Source: Rhodoferax sp.
GTDB taxonomy: Bacteria; Pseudomonadota; Gammaproteobacteria; Burkholderiales; Burkholderiaceae_C
Direction: 5' to 3'
Length of the DNA stretch: 9,494 bases
Assembly: GCA_021737905.1 (NCBI GenBank)
Contig: JAIPDA010000079.1
Location: 1 to 9,494 of the forward strand
A program made the translations under genes and the position numbers. The notes beneath the pieces were generated by a model, which saw only the letters and a list, made by a program, of their open reading frames with translations, made no database searches and was not told the DNA's origin. Below, one piece after another: positions 1 to 6,123 of this stretch (position 1 is the first letter of the stretch; the number at the start of each line of letters is the position of its first letter).

Positions 1-1191
1 TTAAGCAAGGATCTTGGCAACCACACCGGCGCCGACGGTCCGGCCGCCCTCGCGGATGGCGAAACGCAGACCTTCTTCCATGGCGATCGGGTTGATCAGC
101 TTGACCGTGATCGACACGTTGTCGCCTGGCATCACCATCTCTTTGCCTTCTGGCAACTCGATCGCACCCGTCACGTCCGTCGTGCGAAAGTAGAACTGGG
201 GGCGGTAGTTGTTGAAGAACGGTGTGTGGCGGCCACCCTCGTCTTTGGACAAGACATAGATCTCGCCCGTGAAGTGGGTGTGCGGCTTGATCGAGCCGGG
301 CTTGCACAGCACCTGGCCGCGCTGCACGTCTTCACGCTTGGTGCCGCGCAGCAAGATACCGACGTTGTCGCCAGCCTGGCCCTGGTCGAGCAGCTTGCGG
401 AACATTTCCACGCCGGTGCAAATGGTTTTTTGGGTATCGGCAATACCGACGATCTCGATCTCTTCGCCGACCTTGATGATGCCGCGCTCGATACGGCCGG
501 TCACCACAGTGCCGCGACCGGAGATGGAGAACACGTCTTCCACTGGCATCAGGAAGGCACCGTCGACTGCGCGCTCTGGCAGGGGGATGTAGGTGTCCAG
601 TGCGTCAGCCAGCTTCATGATGGCGCCTTCGCCGAGCTCGCCCTTGTCGCCTTCCATGGCCAGCTTGGCTGAGCCGTGGATGATGGGGGTGGCGTCGCCA
701 GGGAAGTCGTACTTGTCGAGCAACTCGCGCACTTCCATCTCGACCAATTCGAGCAGTTCAGCGTCGTCCACCATGTCGCACTTGTTCAGGAACACGATGA
801 TGTAAGGAACACCCACCTGGCGCGCCAGCAGGATGTGCTCGCGGGTTTGGGGCATCGGGCCGTCGGCGGCGGAGCAGACCAAAATAGCGCCGTCCATCTG
901 GGCGGCGCCGGTGATCATGTTTTTGACATAGTCAGCGTGGCCCGGGCAGTCAACGTGCGCGTAGTGGCGGTTGGCTGTTTCGTACTCAACGTGAGCGGTG
1001 TTGATCGTGATGCCGCGTGCTTTTTCTTCAGGCGCCGCGTCAATTTGGTCGTAGCCCTTGGCGGTGCCGCCAAACTTGGCCGCCAAAACAGTCGTGATGG
1101 CCGCTGTCAATGTGGTCTTGCCGTGGTCGACGTGGCCGATCGTGCCAACGTTGACGTGGGGCTTGGTTCGTGTGAATTTTTCTTTTGCCAT
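1..1191 (-). CDS. tuf: Translation elongation factor Tu (EF-Tu)
   Basis: EF-Tu is the cytoplasmic GTPase that delivers aminoacyl-tRNA to the ribosomal A site. The 396-residue product is full length for the family. Visible motifs are the P-loop GHVDHGKT (19-26), the switch I RGITIN (59-64), DCPGH (81-85), NKCD (136-139) and SAK (174-176); domains 2 and 3 follow from about residue 210. The ATG at 1191 is preceded by GGAG with 6 nt spacing, a good ribosome-binding site. It is the last gene of the str operon, 111 bp after fusA. The stop codon is the first three bases of the window, so its downstream side cannot be seen. Many Burkholderiales carry two nearly identical tuf genes; which copy this would be is inferred only from its position after fusA (the tufA position). 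Confidence 0.98.
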   Translation of the reverse strand: MAKEKFTRTKPHVNVGTIGHVDHGKTTLTAAITTVLAAKFGGTAKGYDQIDAAPEEKARGITINTAHVEYETANRHYAHVDCPGHADYVKNMITGAAQMDGAILVCSAADGPMPQTREHILLARQVGVPYIIVFLNKCDMVDDAELLELVEMEVRELLDKYDFPGDATPIIHGSAKLAMEGDKGELGEGAIMKLADALDTYIPLPERAVDGAFLMPVEDVFSISGRGTVVTGRIERGIIKVGEEIEIVGIADTQKTICTGVEMFRKLLDQGQAGDNVGILLRGTKREDVQRGQVLCKPGSIKPHTHFTGEIYVLSKDEGGRHTPFFNNYRPQFYFRTTDVTGAIELPEGKEMVMPGDNVSITVKLINPIAMEEGLRFAIREGGRTVGAGVVAKILA

Positions 1192-1254
1192 GATTTACTC
1201 CAGATAAAGAACGTGCCACGTGACAGGTTTAACGTCTGCACTGTGTTGCTGATT

Positions 1255-1276
1255 CCCCCGCCACGGGCAGCGGGGG
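1255..1276 (-). repeat. GC-rich inverted repeat in the fusA-tuf spacer
   Basis: CCCCCGC (1255-1261) and GCGGGGG (1270-1276) are perfect 7-bp arms around an 8-nt loop. In the transcript the hairpin lies 26 nt after the fusA stop and 63 nt before the tuf start. No T tract follows, so it does not look like a terminator. It may be a processing site or 3'-end stabiliser, or give differential expression of tuf; this is inference. The rest of the 111-bp spacer shows only the tuf ribosome-binding site (1198-1201) and a short ACGT-GCC-ACGT palindrome near 1211. Confidence 0.6.
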
Positions 1277-1302
1277 GCACACAATCGCAGACAAGGAAAG
1301 AT

Positions 1303-3405
1303 TTACTTGGCGCGGGCAGCCATGATGGCTTCCGACACATTGCGTGGTGCTTCAGCGTAGTGCTTGAACTCCATGGAGTACGTGGCACGACCTTGCGTTG
1401 CAGAGCGCAGCGTGGTCGAGTAGCCGAACATCTCGGACAGTGGCACCTCAGCCTTGATGGCCTTGCCGCCACCGATCATGTCTTCCATGCCCTGGACCAT
1501 GCCGCGGCGTGAGGACAAGTCACCCATCACGTTACCGGCGTAGTCTTCCGGTGTCTCGACTTCCACAGCCATCATCGGCTCCAGAATGACCGGGCCGGCC
1601 TTGCGGCAGCCTTCTTTGAAGCCGAAGATCGCAGCCATCTTGAAGGCCAACTCGTTCGAGTCCACGTCGTGGTACGAACCGAAGTGCAGTGTGACTTTGA
1701 CGTCGACCACTGGGTAACCAGCGAGCACGCCCGTGGTAACGGCTTCATGAATGCCTTTTTCAACCGCAGGAATGTACTCGCGTGGCACCACACCGCCCTT
1801 GATGGCGTCAATGAATTCAATGCCCTTGCCCGGCTCGTTGGGTTCGATCTTCAGCACCACGTGGCCGTACTGACCCTTACCGCCGGACTGACGCACGAAC
1901 TTGCCTTCGGCATCTTCGACGGTCTTGCGGATGGTTTCGCGGTAAGCCACTTGCGGCTTGCCAACGTTGGCCTCCACGCCGAACTCGCGCTTCATGCGGT
2001 CCACGATGATCTCAAGGTGCAACTCGCCCATGCCGGCAATGATGGTCTGACCGGATTCTTCGTCGGTCTTGACGCGGAAAGATGGATCCTCTGCAGCCAG
2101 ACGCTGCAAGGCGATACCCATTTTTTCCTGGTCCGCTTTGGTCTTGGGCTCGACAGCCTGCGCAATCACAGGCTCAGGGAACACCATGCGCTCGAGCATG
2201 ATGATGGCGTCCGGATCGCACAGGGTTTCGCCCGTGGTCACGTCTTTCAGGCCCACGCAGGCTGCAATGTCGCCGGCGACAATTTCACTGACTTCCTGGC
2301 GCTCATTGGCGTGCATCTGAACGATACGGCCGATACGCTCTTTCTTGCCTTTGATCGGGTTGTAAACGGTGTCGCCCTTTTTCAGAACGCCCGAGTAAAC
2401 GCGCACGAAAGTGAGCTGGCCGACAAACGGGTCGGTCATCAGCTTGAATGCCAGAGCCGAGAATTTCTCGCCGTCGTCTGCATTGCGGCTCACCGGTGCT
2501 TCGTCATCGTCCGTGCCAGTGACAGGCGGGATGTCAATAGGGGCCGGCATGAAGTCGATCACGGCGTCCAGCATGCGCTGAACACCCTTGTTCTTGAAAG
2601 CCGAGCCGCAGTACATGGGCTGGATTTCGCTGGCGATGGTACGGGTACGGATACCAAATTTAATTTCTGCCTCTGACAGATCACCTTCTTCGAGGTATTT
2701 GTTCATCAGCTCTTCATTGGCTTCGGCGGCAGCCTCAACCATCTTTTCGCGCCACTCTTTGGCCGATGCCAGCAATTCAGGAGGGATTTCGCGGTATTCG
2801 AACTTCATGCCTTGCGAAGCCTCATCCCAGATGATGGCTTTCATCATGATCAGGTCGACCACGCCGGTGAAGCTTTCTTCAGCACCAATGGGGATCACCA
2901 TGGGCACGGGGCTGGCTTTGAGGCGCAGCTTCATGCCCTCGACCACCTTGAAGAAGTTGGCACCCGTGCGGTCCATCTTGTTCACAAATGCCAGACGCGG
3001 CACTTTGTACTTGTTAGCCTGGCGCCACACGGTCTCGGACTGCGGCTGCACGCCGCCCACTGCGCAGTAAACCATGCAAGCGCCGTCAAGAACGCGCATC
3101 GAGCGCTCGACTTCAATGGTGAAGTCAACGTGGCCCGGGGTGTCAATGATGTTGATACGGTGCTCAGGGTAGGACGAATCCATGCCCTTCCAGAAACAGG
3201 TGGTGGCCGCCGAGGTGATCGTGATGCCACGCTCTTGCTCTTGCTCCATCCAGTCCATGGTGGCAGCGCCATCATGAACTTCACCAATTTTGTGGCTCAC
3301 GCCGGTGTAAAACAATATGCGCTCGGTCGTGGTTGTTTTGCCGGCGTCAATGTGCGCGGAAATACCGATGTTGCGGTAGTTTTTAATGGGTGTAGCGCGG
3401 GACAT
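1303..3405 (-). CDS. fusA: Translation elongation factor G (EF-G)
   Basis: EF-G is the ribosomal translocase GTPase, also used with RRF in ribosome recycling. The 700-residue length is normal. The G domain shows the P-loop AHIDAGKT (17-24), RGITI (59-63), DTPGH (88-92) and NKMD (142-145). The middle of the protein has the G-domain end GSAFKNKGVQ and domain II (PFVGQLTFVRVYSGVLKKGD), and the C-terminal half has domains III-V, including GKGQYGHV and the RRG near the C-terminus. The ATG at 3405 starts the canonical N-terminus MSRATPIKNYRNIGI; its Shine-Dalgarno is weak (GAAAG about 8 nt upstream). It lies 195 bp after rpsG and 111 bp before tuf, in the usual str-operon position. Nothing looks broken. 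The long open frames on the opposite strand are a by-product of codon bias. Confidence 0.98.
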   Translation of the reverse strand: MSRATPIKNYRNIGISAHIDAGKTTTTERILFYTGVSHKIGEVHDGAATMDWMEQEQERGITITSAATTCFWKGMDSSYPEHRINIIDTPGHVDFTIEVERSMRVLDGACMVYCAVGGVQPQSETVWRQANKYKVPRLAFVNKMDRTGANFFKVVEGMKLRLKASPVPMVIPIGAEESFTGVVDLIMMKAIIWDEASQGMKFEYREIPPELLASAKEWREKMVEAAAEANEELMNKYLEEGDLSEAEIKFGIRTRTIASEIQPMYCGSAFKNKGVQRMLDAVIDFMPAPIDIPPVTGTDDDEAPVSRNADDGEKFSALAFKLMTDPFVGQLTFVRVYSGVLKKGDTVYNPIKGKKERIGRIVQMHANERQEVSEIVAGDIAACVGLKDVTTGETLCDPDAIIMLERMVFPEPVIAQAVEPKTKADQEKMGIALQRLAAEDPSFRVKTDEESGQTIIAGMGELHLEIIVDRMKREFGVEANVGKPQVAYRETIRKTVEDAEGKFVRQSGGKGQYGHVVLKIEPNEPGKGIEFIDAIKGGVVPREYIPAVEKGIHEAVTTGVLAGYPVVDVKVTLHFGSYHDVDSNELAFKMAAIFGFKEGCRKAGPVILEPMMAVEVETPEDYAGNVMGDLSSRRGMVQGMEDMIGGGKAIKAEVPLSEMFGYSTTLRSATQGRATYSMEFKHYAEAPRNVSEAIMAARAK

Positions 3406-3443
3406 AAATTACTTTCAGTTCGCCAAACGAACAAGAGATAGCT

Positions 3444-3463
3444 AAAAACATGGCGCATGTTTT
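3444..3463 (-). terminator. Possible weak terminator or attenuator hairpin before fusA
   Basis: AAAACATG (3445-3452) and CATGTTTT (3456-3463) are perfect 8-bp arms around a 3-nt loop. In the transcript the right arm ends in U's and runs on to five consecutive U's (A3444-A3448 on the plus strand), so it resembles a U-tailed intrinsic terminator with an AT-rich stem. It ends 38 nt before the fusA ATG, which must be transcribed, so complete termination is not expected. Partial attenuation or RNA processing is possible. Its outer base overlaps the next hairpin at 3463, so the two could compete. Confidence 0.3.
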
Positions 3464-3496
3464 CACTGCGCGAGTGCCGGCGGCACTTTGCAGTGA
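3463..3496 (-). repeat. Two-tier hairpin in the rpsG-fusA spacer
   Basis: The outer arms TCACTGC (3463-3469) and GCAGTGA (3490-3496) are perfect. They enclose the inner arms AGTGCC (3473-3478) and GGCACT (3482-3487) with a 3-nt loop, leaving a small 3/2 internal loop. Thirteen base pairs in 34 nt is a strong structure. It consists of two head-to-head copies of the module CGGCAC-N-GCAGTG, described in the separate repeat entry. No T tract follows in the direction of transcription. The function is unknown. Confidence 0.7.
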
Positions 3497-3544
3497 CAGC
3501 CGGCAGGCCTTGGGGCTAGAGCTTTGCGGGCCCGGCACGCAGTG
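3464..3544. repeat. Three copies of a CGGCAC-N(0-4)-GCAGTG module
   Basis: CGGCAC followed by GCAGTG occurs three times within 81 bp: inverted at 3464-3479 (spacer 4), direct at 3481-3495 (spacer 3) and direct at 3533-3544 (spacer 0). The first two copies form the hairpin at 3463-3496 and the third lies in the loop-proximal part of the hairpin at 3520-3559. I did not find it in the other spacers of this window. It could be a small REP-like palindromic repeat or a protein-binding site; the sequence alone does not decide. Confidence 0.6.
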
Positions 3545-3559
3545 CGCCGGGGGCCAGCT
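3520..3559 (-). repeat. Long GC-rich inverted repeat in the rpsG-fusA spacer
   Basis: The core arms CCCGGC (3531-3536) and GCCGGG (3546-3551) are perfect. An alternative inner pairing GCAC/GTGC is possible, and AGCT at 3520-3523 and 3556-3559 can close the outside with unpaired bases between. The element begins 41 nt after the rpsG stop codon in the direction of transcription. No T tract follows. With the two hairpins to its left it fills most of the 195-bp rpsG-fusA spacer. Confidence 0.55.
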
Positions 3560-3600
3560 GTCAACGCCTCAAATTCCTGCAGCCAACACGCACGTCAACT

Positions 3601-4074
3601 TTAGAAGCGGAAGTGGCTGAAAGCCTTGTTGGCTTCGGCCATGCGGTGAACTTCGTCACGCTTTTTCATGGCGCCGCCACGGCCTTCGGTTGCTTCCATC
3701 AGCTCATTGGCCAGACGCAAAGACATGGATTTTTCACCACGCTTTTTGGCAGCCTCTTTGAGCCAGCGCATGGCCAAAGCCATACGGCGCACAGGACGAA
3801 CTTCAACCGGCACCTGGTAGTTGGCACCGCCGACACGGCGGGACTTCACTTCAACCATGGGCTTGATGTTGCCGATGGCCATGTGGAAAGCCTCCAGCGG
3901 GTCTTTGCCGGGGTTCTTTTTCTCGATAAAGTCGAGCGCGCCGTAAATGATGCGCTCGGCGACGGCCTTTTTACCGCCTTGCATGATCACGTTCATGAAC
4001 TTGGCGAGGTCGACATCGCCAAATTTTGGATCAGGAAGAATTTCACGTTTAGGGACTTCGCGACGACGTGGCAT
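3601..4074 (-). CDS. rpsG: 30S ribosomal protein S7
   Basis: S7 is a primary 16S rRNA-binding protein that nucleates assembly of the 30S head and lies near the E site. The 157-residue product is of normal length and starts with the basic tail MPRRREVPKREIL. The conserved segment GGANYQVPVEVRP is at 82-94, and the C-terminal region EGRGGAMKKRDEVHRMAEANKAF is intact. The ATG at 4074 is preceded by GAGGT about 6 nt upstream, a strong ribosome-binding site. In E. coli S7 represses its own translation by binding the rpsL-rpsG spacer. Here that spacer is 228 bp and ends in two adjacent hairpins directly before the ribosome-binding site, which fits such control but is inferred. Confidence 0.98.
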   Translation of the reverse strand: MPRRREVPKREILPDPKFGDVDLAKFMNVIMQGGKKAVAERIIYGALDFIEKKNPGKDPLEAFHMAIGNIKPMVEVKSRRVGGANYQVPVEVRPVRRMALAMRWLKEAAKKRGEKSMSLRLANELMEATEGRGGAMKKRDEVHRMAEANKAFSHFRF

Positions 4075-4097
4075 TTTTTCACCTCTTTGCTTCAGTT

Positions 4098-4129
4098 GGC
4101 ATCACTCCAAGATGTCTTGGGGCAATGCC
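4098..4129 (-). promoter_or_regulatory. Two-tier hairpin before the rpsG ribosome-binding site, candidate S7 operator
   Basis: GGCAT (4098-4102) pairs with ATGCC (4125-4129). Inside, CCAAGA (4107-4112) pairs with TCTTGG (4115-4120), of which five pairs are sterically possible with a 4-nt loop; a symmetric 4/4 internal loop separates the two stems. The structure ends 12 nt before the GAGGT of rpsG (4085-4081). Known biology: in E. coli, S7 binds the rpsL-rpsG intercistronic mRNA to repress translation. That this element is the local equivalent is inference from position and shape. Confidence 0.5.
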
Positions 4130-4131
4130 GC

Positions 4132-4149
4132 GAGAGTTAAAAAACTCTC
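4132..4149 (-). repeat. 7-bp hairpin with U4 loop in the rpsL-rpsG spacer
   Basis: GAGAGTT (4132-4138) and AACTCTC (4143-4149) are perfect arms with a 4-nt loop, read as UUUU in the transcript. Only two bases separate it from the two-tier hairpin at 4098-4129, so the pair could stack coaxially. No T tract follows, so it is not a terminator. Confidence 0.6.
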
Positions 4150-4236
4150 ACTTACTCGACCGGCACAACTATTTGCGCTTGGGTCACTTCGCTCTCAACG
4201 CCCTGCCGGGACGAGGGGAGCACCTTGTTTTGAAGT

Positions 4237-4259
4237 CGTTTGCAAACCATTTGCAAGCG
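4237..4259 (-). repeat. TTGCAAA inverted repeat after rpsL
   Basis: TTGCAAA and TTTGCAA (central arms 4240-4246 and 4250-4256) are perfect, with a 3-nt loop. Two more pairs outside one mismatch extend it to 4237-4259. It begins 43 nt after the rpsL stop in the direction of transcription, with no T tract. A small stem with a GAAA tetraloop (CTGC/GCAG, 4275-4286) lies between it and the rpsL stop. The function is unknown; an RNA processing or stabilising role is possible. Confidence 0.5.
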
Positions 4260-4302
4260 CTTCTGGCGCGGACACTGCTTTCGCAGACCGGGCCGGCCGG
4301 AT

Positions 4303-4680
4303 TTATTTGGCCTTTGGCTTTTTCGCACCGTACTTGGAGCGCGACTGCTTGCGGTCTTTGACGCCCTGCAAGTCAAGCGAGCCACGCACGATGTGGTAAC
4401 GCACACCGGGCAAGTCCTTGACACGACCGCCACGAACCAGCACCACGCTGTGTTCCTGCAGGTTGTGGCCTTCGCCGCCGATGTAGGAGATGATCTCAAA
4501 CCCGTTGGTCAGGCGCACTTTGGCGACTTTACGCAGAGCAGAGTTTGGTTTCTTTGGCGTCGTGGTGTACACACGGGTGCACACGCCGCGGCGCTGCGGA
4601 GAGTTTTGCATCGCGGGGCTTTTCGAGTTGACTTTCTCGACTTCGCGCCCCTGACGCACTAGCTGGTTAATGGTTGGCAT
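4303..4680 (-). CDS. rpsL: 30S ribosomal protein S12
   Basis: S12 sits at the decoding centre of the 30S subunit and affects fidelity. The 125-residue product is one residue longer than the E. coli protein and is collinear with it. The loops lining the A site are intact: TTTPKKPNSALRKV (39-52) and VKDLPGVRYH (87-96). Positions where streptomycin-resistance substitutions are classically found carry the sensitive residues: Lys43, Lys88 and Pro91. Asp89, the residue methylthiolated in E. coli, is present. The ATG at 4680 has GAGGG 10 nt upstream, a slightly long spacing. It is the first gene of the str operon, with a leader of roughly 100 nt if the promoter at 4791-4819 is used. Confidence 0.98.
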   Translation of the reverse strand: MPTINQLVRQGREVEKVNSKSPAMQNSPQRRGVCTRVYTTTPKKPNSALRKVAKVRLTNGFEIISYIGGEGHNLQEHSVVLVRGGRVKDLPGVRYHIVRGSLDLQGVKDRKQSRSKYGAKKPKAK

Positions 4681-4707
4681 TTAAAAACGTCCCTCAACGT
4701 CTGATAT

Positions 4708-4739
4708 CTAACTGACCCGGTTAGGCCGTGCCTGGCACG
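4708..4739 (-). repeat. Two small hairpins in the rpsL leader
   Basis: CGTGCC (4727-4732) and GGCACG (4734-4739) form a near-perfect palindrome centred on T4733; as RNA it gives a 5-bp stem with a triloop. CTAAC (4708-4712) and GTTAG (4720-4724) form a second 5-bp stem with a 7-nt loop immediately downstream in the transcript. The pair lies 27-59 nt before the rpsL start. No T tract follows. A role in leader stability or translation control is possible but not shown. Confidence 0.45.
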
Positions 4740-4765
4740 TGAAAAACCGGAAAAACGTAAATCCC

Positions 4766-4780
4766 TCCGGAATTTCCGGA
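4766..4780. promoter_or_regulatory. 15-bp palindrome just downstream of the predicted str start site
   Basis: TCCGGAATTTCCGGA is a perfect palindrome apart from its central base. It begins about 4 bases downstream of the transcription start expected from the promoter at 4791-4819, a place where an operator or an initial-transcribed hairpin could act. A third TTCCGG half-site (minus strand) follows at about 4747. No regulator is known to me for this sequence; calling it an operator is inference. Confidence 0.35.
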
Positions 4781-4790
4781 AAAGCCCATG

Positions 4791-4819
4791 AGTGTAGCAG
4801 GCCGGGATGAGGCGCGCAA
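4791..4819 (-). promoter_or_regulatory. Candidate str-operon promoter, extended -10 type
   Basis: On the minus strand there is a -35-like TTGCGC (4819-4814), a 17-bp spacer, then TACACT (4796-4791) as -10, preceded by TGC, which gives an extended -10. The start would fall near 4784, leaving about 100 nt of leader before rpsL. It lies in the 173-bp gap between the dac stop codon and rpsL, the only non-coding DNA upstream of the operon. The -35 matches consensus at only three positions. Confidence 0.5.
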
Positions 4820-4853
4820 ATCTGGGGCTTGCCGCCGCCAAATCAAGCAGCCT

Positions 4854-6053
4854 TTACTTGATCCAAAGGCGGATCGAGTCCCAAGCCCGCCCCAGGACGC
4901 CAGCCTCGTCGACAGCTTCCAGAGCCAGCAAAGGCACTTCGGCCAGCACCGCCTCATTGGCCGCAGTGACTCTGAGCATGCCGATCGCCTGGCCGCGCCC
5001 GAACGGGGCGACCAAGGGGTTAGGCCGGACCACCTGCGTTTTGAGCTTGGCGCCGCTGCCCGCCGGTACCGCCACCACAATGGCTTCCGGACGACCCAGA
5101 TTGACTACATTGGACTTACCCTTCCATACCGGGGGGGATACCACCGGCTGGGCTGCGTCAAACAGCTTGACCACTTCGAAAGCGGTATAGCCCCAGTTAA
5201 GCAGTTTTTGCGCCTCGGTGGCCCGGGCGTTTTCACTGGCGGCGCCCAGCACAATAGCCATGAGGCGGCGATTTCCCTGTGCCCCCTGAACGCCCAAGCC
5301 GGGAACCTCACGCTTGGCGGTGGCGATCATGCAAAAACCCGCTGCCGCTGTGTGGCCGGTTTTGAGGCCGTCGACTGAAGGGTCGCGAAACAGCAACAAG
5401 TTACGGTTGCTGTCATTGGCCGCAGGTGTGCCCGGGTAGCGGTATTTTTTCAGGGCATAGTAGCCCGTGTAGTCAGGGAAATCCTGCAGCAGCCGGGTTG
5501 CCAGCAGGCTCAAATCGCGGGCGGTTGTGCTGTGGCCTGGCTCGGTCAAGCCTTCAGGGTTGGTGAAGCTGGTGGACTTCATGCCCAAAATCTTGGCGCG
5601 CTCGTTCATCATCTGCACAAAGCGCTCGACAGTGCCGCCCACGCCCTCTGCCAGGGCCACCGTGGCGTCATTGCCTGACTGAACGATCATGCCTTTGATC
5701 AGATCTTCAACCGGCACTTTCATCTTGGGATCGATGAACATGCGTGAACCCGGCATTTTCCAGGCGCGCTCGCTCACAGCCAAGGCCTGCTTCAGGTCTA
5801 TTTTTTTGGCTCTGAGTGCATCAAACACCAGGTAGGCCGTCATCAGCTTTGTCAGCGACGCCGGCTCAATGGGCGTGTCAATGTCTTTGGCCGCCAGAAT
5901 CTGGTTGGCCGTGATGTCCAGCACCAGATAAGCACGCGCAGCCACCTCTGGCGGCTGAACTTGCTGGGCAAGCACCGGCGCGCCCTGCGTCAGCGTTGCA
6001 AAAAAAACAAAAAACCTGGCAAGGGCGGCCAGCACGCGTGTGAATCGGGACAT
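4854..6053 (-). CDS. D-alanyl-D-alanine carboxypeptidase, PBP5/6 type (peptidase S11)
   Basis: This is a periplasmic serine DD-carboxypeptidase that trims the terminal D-Ala from peptidoglycan pentapeptides. From the ATG at 6053 the product is 399 residues (E. coli PBP5 is 403). It shows a signal peptide (basic N-terminus, hydrophobic core about 7-21, VLA then QQ suggesting cleavage after 29), then the catalytic triad of motifs SLTK (Ser66, Lys69), SGN (126-128) and KTG (231-233). A PBP5 C-terminal domain follows at about 285-375, then a C-terminal amphipathic stretch ending in RAWDSIRLWIK, as in family members that sit on the inner membrane. The frame is open upstream to a GTG at 6119 and a TTG at 6071; the ATG gives the best signal peptide, but no start has a strong Shine-Dalgarno. 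It is 70 nt after the hydrolase gene. It cannot be assigned to dacA, dacC or dacD. Confidence 0.93.
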   Translation of the reverse strand: MSRFTRVLAALARFFVFFATLTQGAPVLAQQVQPPEVAARAYLVLDITANQILAAKDIDTPIEPASLTKLMTAYLVFDALRAKKIDLKQALAVSERAWKMPGSRMFIDPKMKVPVEDLIKGMIVQSGNDATVALAEGVGGTVERFVQMMNERAKILGMKSTSFTNPEGLTEPGHSTTARDLSLLATRLLQDFPDYTGYYALKKYRYPGTPAANDSNRNLLLFRDPSVDGLKTGHTAAAGFCMIATAKREVPGLGVQGAQGNRRLMAIVLGAASENARATEAQKLLNWGYTAFEVVKLFDAAQPVVSPPVWKGKSNVVNLGRPEAIVVAVPAGSGAKLKTQVVRPNPLVAPFGRGQAIGMLRVTAANEAVLAEVPLLALEAVDEAGVLGRAWDSIRLWIK

Positions 6054-6123
6054 GGGTGTTTTTTTCTTCAATAAGAAGGCGCGCCGTAACTGTTCAAAAA
6101 ACGGGCGGCTAGCCGGCACGGCT

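Noticed and set aside
1255..1276. Hairpin in the fusA-tuf spacer as an intrinsic terminator
   Set aside because: No T tract follows in the direction of transcription and tuf lies immediately downstream in the same operon.
1669..2676. Long plus-strand open frame (335 codons) inside fusA, and similar ones at 676-1512 and 2812-3441
   Set aside because: They are exactly antisense to highly conserved tuf and fusA codons, show no recognisable domain, and arise from GC-biased codon use on the coding strand.
4303..4680. Streptomycin-resistance mutation in rpsL
   Set aside because: Lys43, Lys88 and Pro91 all carry the sensitive residues.
6054..6119. GTG at 6119 as the start of the D-alanyl-D-alanine carboxypeptidase
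   Set aside because: It would place 22 mostly polar and basic residues before a well-formed signal peptide and has no Shine-Dalgarno; the ATG at 6053 is preferred, though not proven.
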